Assembly: GCF_014205255.1 (NCBI RefSeq)
Contig: NZ_JACHNE010000001.1
Location: forward strand, 186,001 to 250,000
Reading direction: 5' to 3'
DNA length: 64,000 nucleotides
DNA from: Streptomyces caelestis
Lineage (GTDB): Bacteria; Actinomycetota; Actinomycetes; Streptomycetales; Streptomycetaceae
Shown: positions 25,408 to 34,229 of the stretch, in pieces
Layout: every line of letters starts with the position of its first letter
Position numbering within the stretch: position 1 is the stretch's first letter
Notes under the pieces: generated by a model
The model's input: only the letters and a program-made list of their open reading frames with translations
Databases searched by the model: none
What the model was told of the DNA's origin: nothing
Program-made: the position numbers and the translations under genes

Positions 25408-26136
25408 ATGACCTCTTCCGTACCCGAGGGCGTCGATGTCGTCCTCCCCTGTCTGAACGAGGCCGAAGCCCTGCCGTGGGTACTCGACCGCATCCCACCC
25501 GGTTGGCGCGCCCTCGTGGTGGACAACGGCTCCACCGACGGCTCGGCCGACATAGCCCGCGAACTCGGTGCGACCGTCGTCCACGAAGCCCGGCGCGGCT
25601 TCGGCGCCGCCTGCCATGCGGGGTTGACCGCCGCGACGGCCGAGATCGTGTGCTTCTGCGACTGCGACGCCTCGCTGGATCCGGCCCTGCTCGTGCCGTT
25701 CGTACGCGAAGTCCAGGGCGGTGAGGCGGATTTGGTGCTCGGGCGGCGTCGGCCCCAGGGGCGGGGCGCCTGGCCCGCGCACGCCCGGGTCGGAAACCGC
25801 GCGCTCGCTTTGATGGTGCGCCGACGCACCGGACTACGGCTGCACGACCTCGGTCCCCTGCGCGCGGCCCGCCGCGAGCCACTGCTCGCCCTGGACCTCG
25901 CCGACCGGCGCAGCGGCTATCCCCTGCAGATGGTCGTGCGGGCCTCCGATGCGGGCTGGCGCGTGACCGAGCACGACGTCCCGTATCTGCCGCGGTCCGG
26001 CGCCTCGAAGGTGACCGGCACCTGGCGCGGCACCTGGCAGGCGGTACGGGACATGAGCCGCGTCCTGGCCCAAACACCCGCCGTACCCACGGCGACCGCA
26101 GCGCGACCCCGGGCGACAAGGGGGATCCACCGATGA
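25408..26136 (+). CDS. Family 2 glycosyltransferase
   Basis: A 242-residue GT-A enzyme. It has VLPCLNEAEALPW, LVVDNGSTDGSAD and the metal-binding CDCDASLDP motif, followed by SGYPLQMVVRA and an acceptor-side SGASKVTGT. It lacks membrane helices, like dolichol-phosphate-mannose synthase-type enzymes without an anchor. ATG 25408 is preceded by AGGGTGA. The stop overlaps the DUF2064 gene by 4 bases, so the three-gene run GT2, DUF2064, methyltransferase is one translation-coupled unit. Confidence 0.92.
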   Translation: MTSSVPEGVDVVLPCLNEAEALPWVLDRIPPGWRALVVDNGSTDGSADIARELGATVVHEARRGFGAACHAGLTAATAEIVCFCDCDASLDPALLVPFVREVQGGEADLVLGRRRPQGRGAWPAHARVGNRALALMVRRRTGLRLHDLGPLRAARREPLLALDLADRRSGYPLQMVVRASDAGWRVTEHDVPYLPRSGASKVTGTWRGTWQAVRDMSRVLAQTPAVPTATAARPRATRGIHR

Positions 26137-26750
26137 CCACCTTGCTCGTCATCGCCAAAGAACCCCGGCCGGGGCGGGTGAAGACCCGGCTCACTCCGCC
26201 GTTCACGCCCGAGGGGGCCGCAGCGCTCGCCGAGGCGGCACTCACGGACACCCTGCGAACGGTGGCCGAGACACCCGTCCGGCGCCGGGTCCTGGTCCTC
26301 GACGGGACGGACGGGCCCTGGCTGCCGCCCGGCTTCGACGTCGTCCCTCAGTGCGCGGGCGGCCTCGACGAGAGGCTGGCGGCAGCCTTCGCCGACTGCG
26401 ACGGCCCGGCCCTGCTGATCGGGATGGACACACCGCAGGTCACCCCGAGCCTGCTCACTGTGGACTTCGACGGGTACGACGCCTGCCTCGGTCCGGCCGA
26501 CGACGGCGGCTTCTGGGCGCTGGGGTTGGCGGAGCCGGTCCCGGAGCTGCTGCGCGGGGTCCCGATGTCGACGCCCGTCACCGGCGCCGTCCAGCGCGAC
26601 CGTCTGGTCGCCGCGGGCCTGCGGGTGCGCGATCTGCCGCGGCTGCGGGACGTGGACACGGCAGCCGACGCCGAAGCGGTCGCCGCCATGGCGCCACACG
26701 GCTGCTTCGCCGCGGAACTGGCCCGACTGCGGACGGCCGGCCACCGATGA
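26133..26750 (+). CDS. DUF2064 (TIGR04282) glycosyltransferase-fold protein
   Basis: A 205-residue protein with a nucleotidyltransferase-like start (LLVIAKEPRPGRVKTRL) and GMDTPQVTP plus ADDGGFWALGL, the marks of the TIGR04282 family. The family often lies beside GT2 enzymes and is thought to use a nucleotide-activated sugar, but its reaction is not established. ATGA overlaps join it to both neighbours. Confidence 0.9.
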   Translation: MTTLLVIAKEPRPGRVKTRLTPPFTPEGAAALAEAALTDTLRTVAETPVRRRVLVLDGTDGPWLPPGFDVVPQCAGGLDERLAAAFADCDGPALLIGMDTPQVTPSLLTVDFDGYDACLGPADDGGFWALGLAEPVPELLRGVPMSTPVTGAVQRDRLVAAGLRVRDLPRLRDVDTAADAEAVAAMAPHGCFAAELARLRTAGHR

Positions 26751-27526
26751 GCACAGCGCATGAGGTGATGGCGCGAGACAACTCCAAGCACAGCTGGTCC
26801 GCCGACCCCTACGCCGACGCCCTCAGGGCCGGCCGGGGACCACTCTTCCTGCGCCGCAGCGACGGTTGGCTGCTGCCGCTGGACGTCGAGCGGTGGTGTG
26901 CGCGGGCCGACGCCGTGGACCAGCAGGTCCTGGGCCGGTGTGAGGGAGCTGTCCTCGACGTCGGGTGCGGGCCGGGAAGGCTGGTCACGGAACTCGCGGC
27001 CCAGGGCCGGACCGCGCTCGGCATCGACGTCAGCGAGGCCGCGGTCGCCCACACCCTGGACCTCGGCGGGCCTGCCCTGCGGCGCTCGGTCTTCGAACCC
27101 CTGCCAGGCGAGGGCCGCTGGAACACCGCCCTGCTCCTCGACGACAACCTCGGCATCGGCGGCGACCCTCGCGCCCTGCTCCGCCGACTGACCCAACTAG
27201 TGCTGCCTGGTGGCCTGTTGATCGCCGAGACGGTCCCGGCGGACGTGGACGAACGCGCCGACGTCCGCATCGTGCGCGGCCCCGCCCCACGGGGCGCCAC
27301 CGAAGCCACGTTCCGCTGGGCCCGGCTCGGCACCCCGGCGCTGCTGCGGTACGCCCGCCCGCTGGGCTGGCGCACGGTCGATCAGTGGTCGGCCGGCGGC
27401 CGCTGCTTCGTCTCCCTGCGCAGCCGCAGCACCGACAGCACGGCAGAACCGCCGAACAGTACGGCGGTGATCAGCAGCCAGCGGGCGAGGAAGCCGTCTG
27501 CGGACCGACCGGTGGCCGACTCGTAG
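26747..27526 (+). CDS. Class I SAM-dependent methyltransferase
   Basis: A 259-residue methyltransferase. Motif I is VLDVGCGPGRLV, followed by an acidic loop (GIDVSEAAV) and a late LPGGLLIAETVP. ATG at 26747 overlaps the previous stop. The last 145 bases overlap, tail to tail, the converging membrane protein gene at 27382-27843. The C-terminal 45 residues are Ser/Arg-rich and read through that gene, so the functional protein probably ends near residue 225 and the real 3' end may have been extended. Substrate unknown; likely acts with the GT2 and DUF2064 proteins. Confidence 0.85.
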   Translation: MSTAHEVMARDNSKHSWSADPYADALRAGRGPLFLRRSDGWLLPLDVERWCARADAVDQQVLGRCEGAVLDVGCGPGRLVTELAAQGRTALGIDVSEAAVAHTLDLGGPALRRSVFEPLPGEGRWNTALLLDDNLGIGGDPRALLRRLTQLVLPGGLLIAETVPADVDERADVRIVRGPAPRGATEATFRWARLGTPALLRYARPLGWRTVDQWSAGGRCFVSLRSRSTDSTAEPPNSTAVISSQRARKPSADRPVADS

Positions 27527-27843
27527 CTGTCCGCGACCCGGCCGCTGATCAGAGGGAACCACACCAGCAGCAGGAGCCCGGACAGGGCCGCCGGCACCCG
27601 GACGTACAGGGTCCGCTCCCGGCGGCCGACGGCACCGAGCACACCGGTGACCGCCCGGTCCACAGTCGCGTACAGCGGCAGAAACACCAGGTCGTGCAGC
27701 ACGGCCGCGCCCACGAACCACAGCGTCACCCCGAGCCAGTCCCCGGACAGCAGACGCACGCCCGCGTACCCGGCGAGCGCGAACGAGCTGGCCAGGAGCA
27801 GAACCTGCAAGGGGCTTCCCAGAGGAGGGAACACCCTGCGCAT
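27382..27843 (-). CDS. Small membrane protein coupled to molybdopterin oxidoreductase
   Basis: A 153-residue protein with four hydrophobic segments (for example VLLLASSFALAGYAGV, LGVTLWFVGAAVLHDLVF, PAALSGLLLLVWFPLI and WLLITAVLFGGSAVL). ATG 27843 overlaps the oxidoreductase stop by one base (TGATG). No known family; a membrane partner of the oxidoreductase is an inference from coupling. Confidence 0.8.
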   Translation of the reverse strand: MRRVFPPLGSPLQVLLLASSFALAGYAGVRLLSGDWLGVTLWFVGAAVLHDLVFLPLYATVDRAVTGVLGAVGRRERTLYVRVPAALSGLLLLVWFPLISGRVADSYESATGRSADGFLARWLLITAVLFGGSAVLSVLRLRRETKQRPPADH

Positions 27844-29120
27844 CACAGGTCTCCGAACGTCATCCGGGCCACCCACTTGGTGTTGAGCACACCGGGCGCC
27901 GCGGGCACGATGATCCGGGCCGGGTAGCCGTGGTCGGGGGCCAGCGGCTCGCCGTTGACGTCCAGGGCGAGCAGCGAGCGCGGGTCACGCACCTGGTTGG
28001 ACCGCAGGGCGGCCTCGCGGAAGGCACCACGTCGCTGGAGGGACTCCACCAGGACGTCGGGTGCCTCGCCCGCGTCGTACCCGACGAGGAAAGCCAGGTC
28101 CCGCAGCCGTACGCCCCGCCACCACTGGTCGCCGGTGGACCAGCCCTCCACACAGGCGATGGGCAACGCCGAGCTGTGCAGCGGCAGTTCGAGCAGTTCG
28201 GCGCGGCTCAGCCGGAGCGTCCCGGAGGGCCCCCTGATCACCAGCCGCCACACTTCCTCGCTCGTCTCCCGCGCGCTGATCCCCCGGGACGCGGCCGTTC
28301 TGTTGATCTGGAAGCCGCCGGGGCCGCTGCCCGGATCGGCACCACCGTGCGGCGCGAGGAGGGCCGTGCGCCGCAGCGGACCGTCGAAGTTCTGCCCCAC
28401 CGTGGTCCCGAACAGCAGCAGTGAACCGCCTCCGACCAGCCGCAATGCCCCGCGCCGGGACACGGTGGGCTCGGCCGGTCGCGGGGAGACCAGCAGGAAG
28501 TCCGGCTCACCTCCCGCCTCCTCCTGAGGGCCTGTCCCCGCCCGCATGCGGCGCACATTGCGTACGGCAGCGGGGGCCCGGAGCACCACGTGCGCCACGA
28601 ACGCGGCGAAGAACACCCAGGCGCCGTAGAAGTGCAGCGGATAGAAGGAGCCGGGGAAGACGTAGTCCAGCTGGACGTTGAGCACACCCGTCACGAACTC
28701 GAACAGCACGCCGCCGACCAGGAGCAGCAGGGAGACCCGCTCCAGGGCGTGGGTGAGCGACCGGGCCGGCGGCAGCGAGAACAGCTTCGGTACCACCGAC
28801 CACAGTTTGGCCAGCAGGACGGGGATGAGCGTGATACCGAGCGTGACGTGGAGGCCCTGGTTGAGCCGGTAGAGCCAGTGCGGGTCGGTCGGCCAGGCGA
28901 AGAGGTAGAAGCCGAGCAGTCCCTTGTCCGGGGTCTTGTCGTTCACCGGCGACAGGTCCGGGTTGTATGCGGCGTACGACAGCAGCCCCGTCACGAACAG
29001 CACGGTGATCCCGCCGAGCAGCACGACACCCAGGACGGAGGTGAACCAGGGGCCGCGTACGGAACTGCGCCAGAAACCGGGCGACATGGGCGAGGCGGGA
29101 GGGGTGTGCAACCGTGGCAT
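27843..29120 (-). CDS. Membrane-anchored molybdopterin-dependent oxidoreductase (cytochrome b561 + sulfite-oxidase fold)
   Basis: A 425-residue fusion. Residues 20-215 hold about five membrane segments with histidines suited to haem b ligation (LYRLNQGLHVTLG, FYPLHFYGAW). After a linker with SRRGALRLVGGGSLLL comes a sulfite-oxidase/YedY-type molybdopterin domain. Its Mo-ligand Cys is in LPIACVEGWS, followed by WWRGVRLRDL and DHGYPARIIVP. It should transfer electrons between the membrane and an extracytoplasmic oxidised substrate such as methionine sulfoxide or sulfite, but the substrate is not evident. Start ATG 29120. Confidence 0.9.
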   Translation of the reverse strand: MPRLHTPPASPMSPGFWRSSVRGPWFTSVLGVVLLGGITVLFVTGLLSYAAYNPDLSPVNDKTPDKGLLGFYLFAWPTDPHWLYRLNQGLHVTLGITLIPVLLAKLWSVVPKLFSLPPARSLTHALERVSLLLLVGGVLFEFVTGVLNVQLDYVFPGSFYPLHFYGAWVFFAAFVAHVVLRAPAAVRNVRRMRAGTGPQEEAGGEPDFLLVSPRPAEPTVSRRGALRLVGGGSLLLFGTTVGQNFDGPLRRTALLAPHGGADPGSGPGGFQINRTAASRGISARETSEEVWRLVIRGPSGTLRLSRAELLELPLHSSALPIACVEGWSTGDQWWRGVRLRDLAFLVGYDAGEAPDVLVESLQRRGAFREAALRSNQVRDPRSLLALDVNGEPLAPDHGYPARIIVPAAPGVLNTKWVARMTFGDL

Positions 29121-29171
29121 GCGCCGACCGTACGGCGGTGCAGCCGTGGGAGGGGGCCGTCGACACATGAC

Positions 29172-29230
29172 GAAACGCTGACGTCCGCACGCGCAGCGGC
29201 CTGGGCACGATCCGCGCGGCCTAGCGTTTC
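29172..29230. promoter_or_regulatory. 8-bp inverted repeat GAAACGCT/AGCGTTTC in a divergent promoter
   Basis: Perfect half sites at 29172-29179 and 29223-29230, 43 bases apart, in the 113-base region between the oxidoreductase and the divergent membrane protein. It may bind a regulator shared by both genes. Spacing is wide for a single dimer site. Confidence 0.3.
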
Positions 29231-29233
29231 CTC

Positions 29234-30682
29234 GTGACCCGAGATCTTCTCCGAGACCTGTACGCGACCGCGGCCGCCGCGCTGCTCGTCGCGGCGGCCG
29301 CGGTCGTCGGCACCGCGATCGAGCGGGAGCACGGCACCCTGTACGTGGACTGGCCTCCCCTGCTCGCCGACTGGGGACCTCATGTCGGTCCCGGTACCCC
29401 GGCCGCGCTGGTCGTCGCGATCGGCGTTGTGGCGTACGGCCCGCGCGTGGCCGCCCGGCTGCCGTGGCGCACGCTGCTCGGCGCCGCCTGGGGTGCCGCG
29501 ATGTCCTGGACGTGGTCACTGGCATTGATCGACGGCTGGCAGCGCGGGATCGCGGTCCGGCTCACGACCAGGTACGAGTACCTGCAGGTCATCGACCGCT
29601 TCGACGACATCCCCGCGACGCTGCGGGACTTCACCCACCACATCCTGCTGCACTCTCCCGACAACTGGCCCGCACATGTGGCGGGCCACCCGCCGGCGGC
29701 GACGGTCACCTTCGTCCTGCTCGACCGGGCCGGACTCGGCGGCGGGGGCTGGGCCGGAACCTGGTGCATCACCGTCGGCGCATCGGCATGCGTGGCGGTA
29801 CTGGTCGCCGTGCGGGCGCTCGCAGATGAGGCCCTGGCGCGCCGGGCGGCGCCGTTCCTGGTGCTGACGCCGGCCGCGGTGTGGATGGGGACGTCCGCGG
29901 ACGGGTACTTCGCGGCCGTCGCCGCCTGGAGCGTCGCGTTCCTCGCCCTCGCGGTCACCGGCCACCGGCCCCGGCTCACCGGTTTCGCCTCCGGCCTCCT
30001 CTTCGGCCTCACCTGCTACCTCTCCTACGGCCTCACCCTCTTCGCCGTCGTCGCGGGCGCCGCACTGCTGCTCGGCGGCCCGCGACGAACACGACCCCTG
30101 CCCTACGTCCTCGCCGGAGTCACCGTCGTCCCGCTCGCGTTCACCCTCGCGGGCTTCCACTGGTGGGAGGCGTACCAGCTGCTCGTCGACCGCTACCACC
30201 AAGGAGCCGGCGGCATCCGGCCCTACAGCTACTGGGTGTGGGCCAACCTCGCCTGCACCGTCCTGATCGTGGGCCCGGCGACAGTGGCGGGCCTGCGGCG
30301 CACCGTCGCCAGGCTTTTCGAGTCCCCGGCACGGCTCAGGGCACGTTCTTCCCCCGGCGTTCCTCTCCGCGTGCGGACACCCGACCGCCTCGGCGCTTCT
30401 GTACCTGTGGTTTCCCTCCCGCGTCGGCGTGTCGTGTCGCGGGCGGGTGGGCCCGACTTCTCGCCTGACCTCCGCCTCGCCCTGCTGGTCGCCGCCGCGT
30501 TCACTGCTCTGCTCGTCGCCGATCTGTCGGGGATGAGCAAGGCGGAGACCGAGCGCATCTGGCTGCCGTTCGCCATGTGGCTTCCGGCCGCATGCGCGTC
30601 CCTGTCCCGGCCCCGTACCTGGCTCGCTGCGCAGGCCGTGATCGCCCTGCTTCTCAATCACTTGCTGCTGACCGGCTGGTGA
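29234..30682 (+). CDS. Polytopic membrane protein, GT-C-like
   Basis: A 482-residue protein with about 10-12 hydrophobic helices, starting with GTG 29234. Between the first helices lies a loop with an acidic pair and His residues (DRFDDIPATLRDFTHHILLH, then HPPAATVTF). That resembles the lumenal active-site loop of GT-C glycosyltransferases, which use polyprenyl-phosphate sugars. A cytoplasmic Arg/Pro-rich loop lies at about 360-405. The nearby GT2 and methyltransferase genes suit a lipid-linked sugar role, but this is inference. Confidence 0.8.
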   Translation: MTRDLLRDLYATAAAALLVAAAAVVGTAIEREHGTLYVDWPPLLADWGPHVGPGTPAALVVAIGVVAYGPRVAARLPWRTLLGAAWGAAMSWTWSLALIDGWQRGIAVRLTTRYEYLQVIDRFDDIPATLRDFTHHILLHSPDNWPAHVAGHPPAATVTFVLLDRAGLGGGGWAGTWCITVGASACVAVLVAVRALADEALARRAAPFLVLTPAAVWMGTSADGYFAAVAAWSVAFLALAVTGHRPRLTGFASGLLFGLTCYLSYGLTLFAVVAGAALLLGGPRRTRPLPYVLAGVTVVPLAFTLAGFHWWEAYQLLVDRYHQGAGGIRPYSYWVWANLACTVLIVGPATVAGLRRTVARLFESPARLRARSSPGVPLRVRTPDRLGASVPVVSLPRRRVVSRAGGPDFSPDLRLALLVAAAFTALLVADLSGMSKAETERIWLPFAMWLPAACASLSRPRTWLAAQAVIALLLNHLLLTGW

Positions 30683-30906
30683 CGGGAGACGCGCGGGCCC
30701 GGCACCCGCCGGTCTGACACATCACCTGCATGGTTACTGGGCCAACTCCCCTGCCACCTCGGCGGATCGGGATTCGCAAGCCCATGCCCGGCCGGTCTGA
30801 TCCACAGCCACCGAGCAGGAGCCACGGCGACCAGAGGCGGTGCCAAGAGGGCATGTCCGGCACGTGGGTCACCGGCCGGGCACCGGCGTCTGTCGGAGAT
30901 CGCGGT

Positions 30907-33144
30907 TCAGTGGCGACGGGACGGCTGGCTTTGGTCTTCCGGTTCAGGGGAGGTGGCGGGTTGTTGATCGCCGCGTGTCTGGTAGAGGTGGGCGAGGTGG
31001 TTTTGAAGTCGGGCGTGGCGGAACTGGTAAACCGCGCCGGCCTGGCGCAGCATCCCCCGCTGATGGGCGTCGTCGAGGAATGCGGTCAGCGCCCAGGGCA
31101 GTCGGCCAGTCATCGGCAGCCAGACGCGCGAAAGGATCAACCATCGGCCCCAGGCATCGGTGCTGAGCCTGACCACGAAGCCCCACACGAACCCGCCCAC
31201 GAACGCGTTGACAAGCCCGCCCACGAGCCCGAACGCCAGCCCGAACGCCAGGCAGCCCACGCATGACTGGAAGACCGCGTTCTTGCGGTTGGCAGCCAGC
31301 AGCTCGGACGGGCTGGGCGCGGCCTTGATGTCGGTGGGGATGTGGAGTCCGAACGCCAGCCCGAACACCAGCCCGACCACGAGCCCGAACCGGGGTCCGC
31401 CCCAGAGCAGGGACAGGAGTATGTCCAGCACCCCGAATGTGCGCCGCCAGGCTATGACCTGGCTTGCCAGCAGGGTTGCGAGCCCGCTCGCGAGTCCAAT
31501 GACGAGCCAGGCCGCAAGTCCGAATATGACCCCACCCGCGACCTGTTCCAGGAGTTGTCTTGCCCGGCCGCGGACTCGTAGCCGTATGCGCGAGGGCTCA
31601 CGTCCTTCGGACCGGAGCCCGAACCGGAGTCCGAACGCGAGTCCGGCCACCAGCCCCGCTGCGAGTCCACTCACGAGTCCGTACAGGAGCCAGGCTCGGA
31701 AGCCACCCGAGAACGCGAACGCGTATCCGACCACCTCGTCCCCGTCCCAGCCCATGTGCGCACGCACGACGGTGAACCCGATCGCGAGCCCGTTTGCCAG
31801 CCCGTTTGCCAGCGCGGCAGCGAGCCCGAGCACGAGCCCGCCCACGAGCATCCGTGTGGGGCGGGTGATGGTGTTGCCCAGATGCCACCAGGCGAGGTCT
31901 GCGGTGCCGAGCCGGTTCAGGTGCCAGGCGAGGTAGCCGAGCCAGTGTGGGACGCGGTCGGGGTCCCAGCTCCGGTATCGCCGACGGCCGGAGCGCTGGT
32001 CGAGGGGCGGGTGCTGATAGACGGCGGGGACGAAGGCGCCCAAGAGGTGATCCTCCAGGGCTTGACGGGTTCCGAACTGTGGGGAGTCGAGCAGCTCGGC
32101 GGGGTCGCGGTCCGGGGTGTCGCTGTAGATGGCGCGGGCGAGGACGACCATCAGCGGGGTGGACAGCACCGCAGTGAGGTTGGCCTCTGCCGGGCTGCTC
32201 GGATAGTCCCGCAGGCGGGCCAGGACCGGGTCCCACACCGTGGTGGTGCCGCCGCTGGCGGCGGATTTGCGGGTCGTTCGAGGCAGATAGTCGACCAGGT
32301 CGGTCAGGGTGAGGTCGTCCAGTTCGATGCCGGCCGCGGCGGTCAGGACGTCGGCTGCCGCGACAGCGGTGGCGTACTCGTCGGGGCGGCTGGTCAGCAG
32401 CAGCGGCAGGCTGGTGGCGTTGAGCGCTTGAAGGGCAGCACGGTGCAGCCCGTCGGCGATCTCATCGAACCCGTCAAGCACCGGCAGGACGCGGCCGGCC
32501 TCGACCAAGGCGGCGGCCATACTCGATCCGGTCGGGCCGGGCAAGGCCAGACCGGGGTGGTCGCGGAGGAGTTGGTCGGTCAGCCAGTCCCGCAATGAGG
32601 TGGTGCTTGGGTTCCACGACCCGAGGCCGAAGGTCACCGGTATGAGATCGGTTCTGGTGCGGGCGTCGAGCAAGTCGAGGACGAACCGCAGGGTCAGGAC
32701 CGTTTTGCCCGAGCCGGCCCGGCCCAGGACCACCAGCCGCCCTGACGGTATCCGCTGGTAGACGTCGACGACCCGGTCCAGTTGGCCGTCCAGGGCCAAC
32801 GGGCCGAAGGTCACCCCGGCTGAGCCGCGACGGATATTGGCCCAGTGATCCATCAGGGCCTCGGGTGCCGGGTGCCAGCGCACCGGCAGCGGGAACGGGT
32901 CATGCACCCGCCGCCGCTCCTCCTCCCGCCGCCACTGCACCCCGACCGCCTGAGCAAGCTGGTCGGCAGCCTCATACAACTGCAGGTCTCGCCTCGACGT
33001 GCTGGGGGCCGAAGCGTCATGCCGGGCCGGCGAAGAGGCCGACGCCCCGTGGTTGATGGTGACGTCGCCCACGACGCGGCCGATGAAGGTGCCTGAGCCG
33101 TGATTGTGCTGGTCACTCGTTTCCCGGCCATGTCCGTCAGTCAC
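30907..33144 (-). CDS. NACHT-type NLR-like ATPase with N-terminal amyloid-like motif and Gly-rich membrane repeats
   Basis: A 745-residue STAND ATPase. Residues 14-32 carry a Gly/Asn-rich motif (NHGSGTFIG ... GDVTINH). The NACHT domain shows Walker A GRAGSGKT (141-148), Walker B LPVLDGFDEI (220-229) and the TSRP sensor (251-254). Residues 430-660 hold about five hydrophobic blocks made of GLxxGL steps, unlike the WD40/TPR/LRR sensors of many NLRs. The C-terminus ends in a helical module (FLDDAHQRGMLRQ ... YQFRHARLQNHLA). GTG 33144 overlaps the upstream gene's stop (GTGA). The upstream protein carries the same motif at its C-terminus, which suggests homotypic signalling between the two. Probable immunity or cell-death role; not proven. 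Confidence 0.88.
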   Translation of the reverse strand: MTDGHGRETSDQHNHGSGTFIGRVVGDVTINHGASASSPARHDASAPSTSRRDLQLYEAADQLAQAVGVQWRREEERRRVHDPFPLPVRWHPAPEALMDHWANIRRGSAGVTFGPLALDGQLDRVVDVYQRIPSGRLVVLGRAGSGKTVLTLRFVLDLLDARTRTDLIPVTFGLGSWNPSTTSLRDWLTDQLLRDHPGLALPGPTGSSMAAALVEAGRVLPVLDGFDEIADGLHRAALQALNATSLPLLLTSRPDEYATAVAAADVLTAAAGIELDDLTLTDLVDYLPRTTRKSAASGGTTTVWDPVLARLRDYPSSPAEANLTAVLSTPLMVVLARAIYSDTPDRDPAELLDSPQFGTRQALEDHLLGAFVPAVYQHPPLDQRSGRRRYRSWDPDRVPHWLGYLAWHLNRLGTADLAWWHLGNTITRPTRMLVGGLVLGLAAALANGLANGLAIGFTVVRAHMGWDGDEVVGYAFAFSGGFRAWLLYGLVSGLAAGLVAGLAFGLRFGLRSEGREPSRIRLRVRGRARQLLEQVAGGVIFGLAAWLVIGLASGLATLLASQVIAWRRTFGVLDILLSLLWGGPRFGLVVGLVFGLAFGLHIPTDIKAAPSPSELLAANRKNAVFQSCVGCLAFGLAFGLVGGLVNAFVGGFVWGFVVRLSTDAWGRWLILSRVWLPMTGRLPWALTAFLDDAHQRGMLRQAGAVYQFRHARLQNHLAHLYQTRGDQQPATSPEPEDQSQPSRRH

Positions 33145-33515
33145 CGTGAGCCATCGTGGTTGATGGTGAGCCCTCCGATCACATCGCCGGCGATGAACGT
33201 TCCTGCCCCCTCGTTGCGCTGCACCTGCACGGCGGGGACAGCGGACCGGGTAGCGGCCAGAGAACGCAGTTCTGCCAGGACCTCGGGACGGCGTTCCGCC
33301 TGGGCAGCGAGGAGTGACGCCAAGGCGATGCGGAGGTGGTCGTCGGCAACGCCCCGCGACAGTGCCCCCACTGCCGCATCGCGCTCGTCCTCGGTACCGT
33401 GCCGAAACAGACGGTCGACTATCGTACGGGCGCGGCCCCATCCCAGGCGAACGGTGTCGGCGAGAATCGTTGCTGCAGCACCGGTAGCGATGGCGAGCAC
33501 TTCGGGGTCAGGCAT
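33141..33515 (-). CDS. Small helical protein with C-terminal amyloid-like motif (Bell-type effector candidate)
   Basis: A 124-residue protein, coupled to the NLR by GTGA. Residues 4-20 are a hydrophobic helix (EVLAIATGAAATILAD), followed by amphipathic helices to about 90. Residues 101-120 form NEGAGTFIA-GDVIGGLTINH, which matches the NLR N-terminal motif at most positions. In NLR-associated amyloid signalling reported in bacteria, a helical (Bell) effector carries a C-terminal prion-like motif templated by its NLR partner. This gene fits that layout. ATG 33515 is preferred over ATG 33536; neither has a strong ribosome site. Confidence 0.75.
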   Translation of the reverse strand: MPDPEVLAIATGAAATILADTVRLGWGRARTIVDRLFRHGTEDERDAAVGALSRGVADDHLRIALASLLAAQAERRPEVLAELRSLAATRSAVPAVQVQRNEGAGTFIAGDVIGGLTINHDGSR

Positions 33516-33899
33516 GACCGCATGATGGCATGTCATCAACTCAACTGTCTGGGCTTTCAGTTGAGCCGATACGGCGGTACACCACTGGGGGTGCCGCGAA
33601 GCCTGCAGCCTCGTGGGTTCGGACCGGCGTCATTCACGGCTGGGTGCTTATGGCAGTGGATCCGGTGTGAGTCGTTGATCGTGTATTCGTGCTGGTCACG
33701 GGTGGTTGCCGGAGCTGGAGATCGTCTGCCGTTCCGATGATGGCCAACAGTGCGCGAGGAACCGGGGAAGCTCGCTGTCACCGAGCGGGGTCGCACGTCG
33801 GCTGGCCGAGCAGCTGCGCGTGGAAACGGAGCGGGAAGCGGACGCCGGCCCATGCTGCCGGGCAGGTCGCGGGCCGTGCGGTGCCGCTGGTGCGGCTGG

Positions 33900-34110
33900 G
33901 CCGCGATCGCGGCCCAGCCGCAGGAGGGCGGCCACCCCGGTGCGGTCTCGGCCCACGTCCGGCACCGCGCCGACGGCAGCCGCGTCCTGCTGTACACCGA
34001 GTGGAGCAGCGCCGCGGCGCACCACCGGCCGCCGAGGCGGGACCACGACAAGGGGCACGAGATCTTCTCCGGCACACCCGGAGTACGGTTTACCGGCGGT
34101 GGGCGTGATC
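33900..34110 (+). pseudogene. Antibiotic-biosynthesis-monooxygenase (ABM) domain remnant
   Basis: One plus frame reads GAVSAHVRHRADGSRVLLY followed by TEWSSAAAHHR and FSGTPGVRFTGG, the second half of a dimeric ABM-type domain protein. No start, first half or proper end is found. The rest of 33516-34229 (about 700 bases between the NLR locus and RNase J) shows no intact gene and must hold the NLR operon promoter and the RNase J promoter. Confidence 0.45.
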
Positions 34111-34229
34111 ACCCGCACCACTCCCCGCATCTCCCCCTACGGTGAGCGCGGCCCCCCGATCGCACCGCGCCTCGCATCCACCGTGCAGGCAGTGGATCAT
34201 CCCGGCAGGCCCTCCGGTAACGTGCGGGT

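Noticed and set aside
31180..31860. Apparent tandem DNA repeats (GAACGCCAGCCC units)
   Set aside because: They are explained by the GLxxGL amino acid repeats of the NLR membrane region and are not evenly spaced or exact. Not a CRISPR or satellite.
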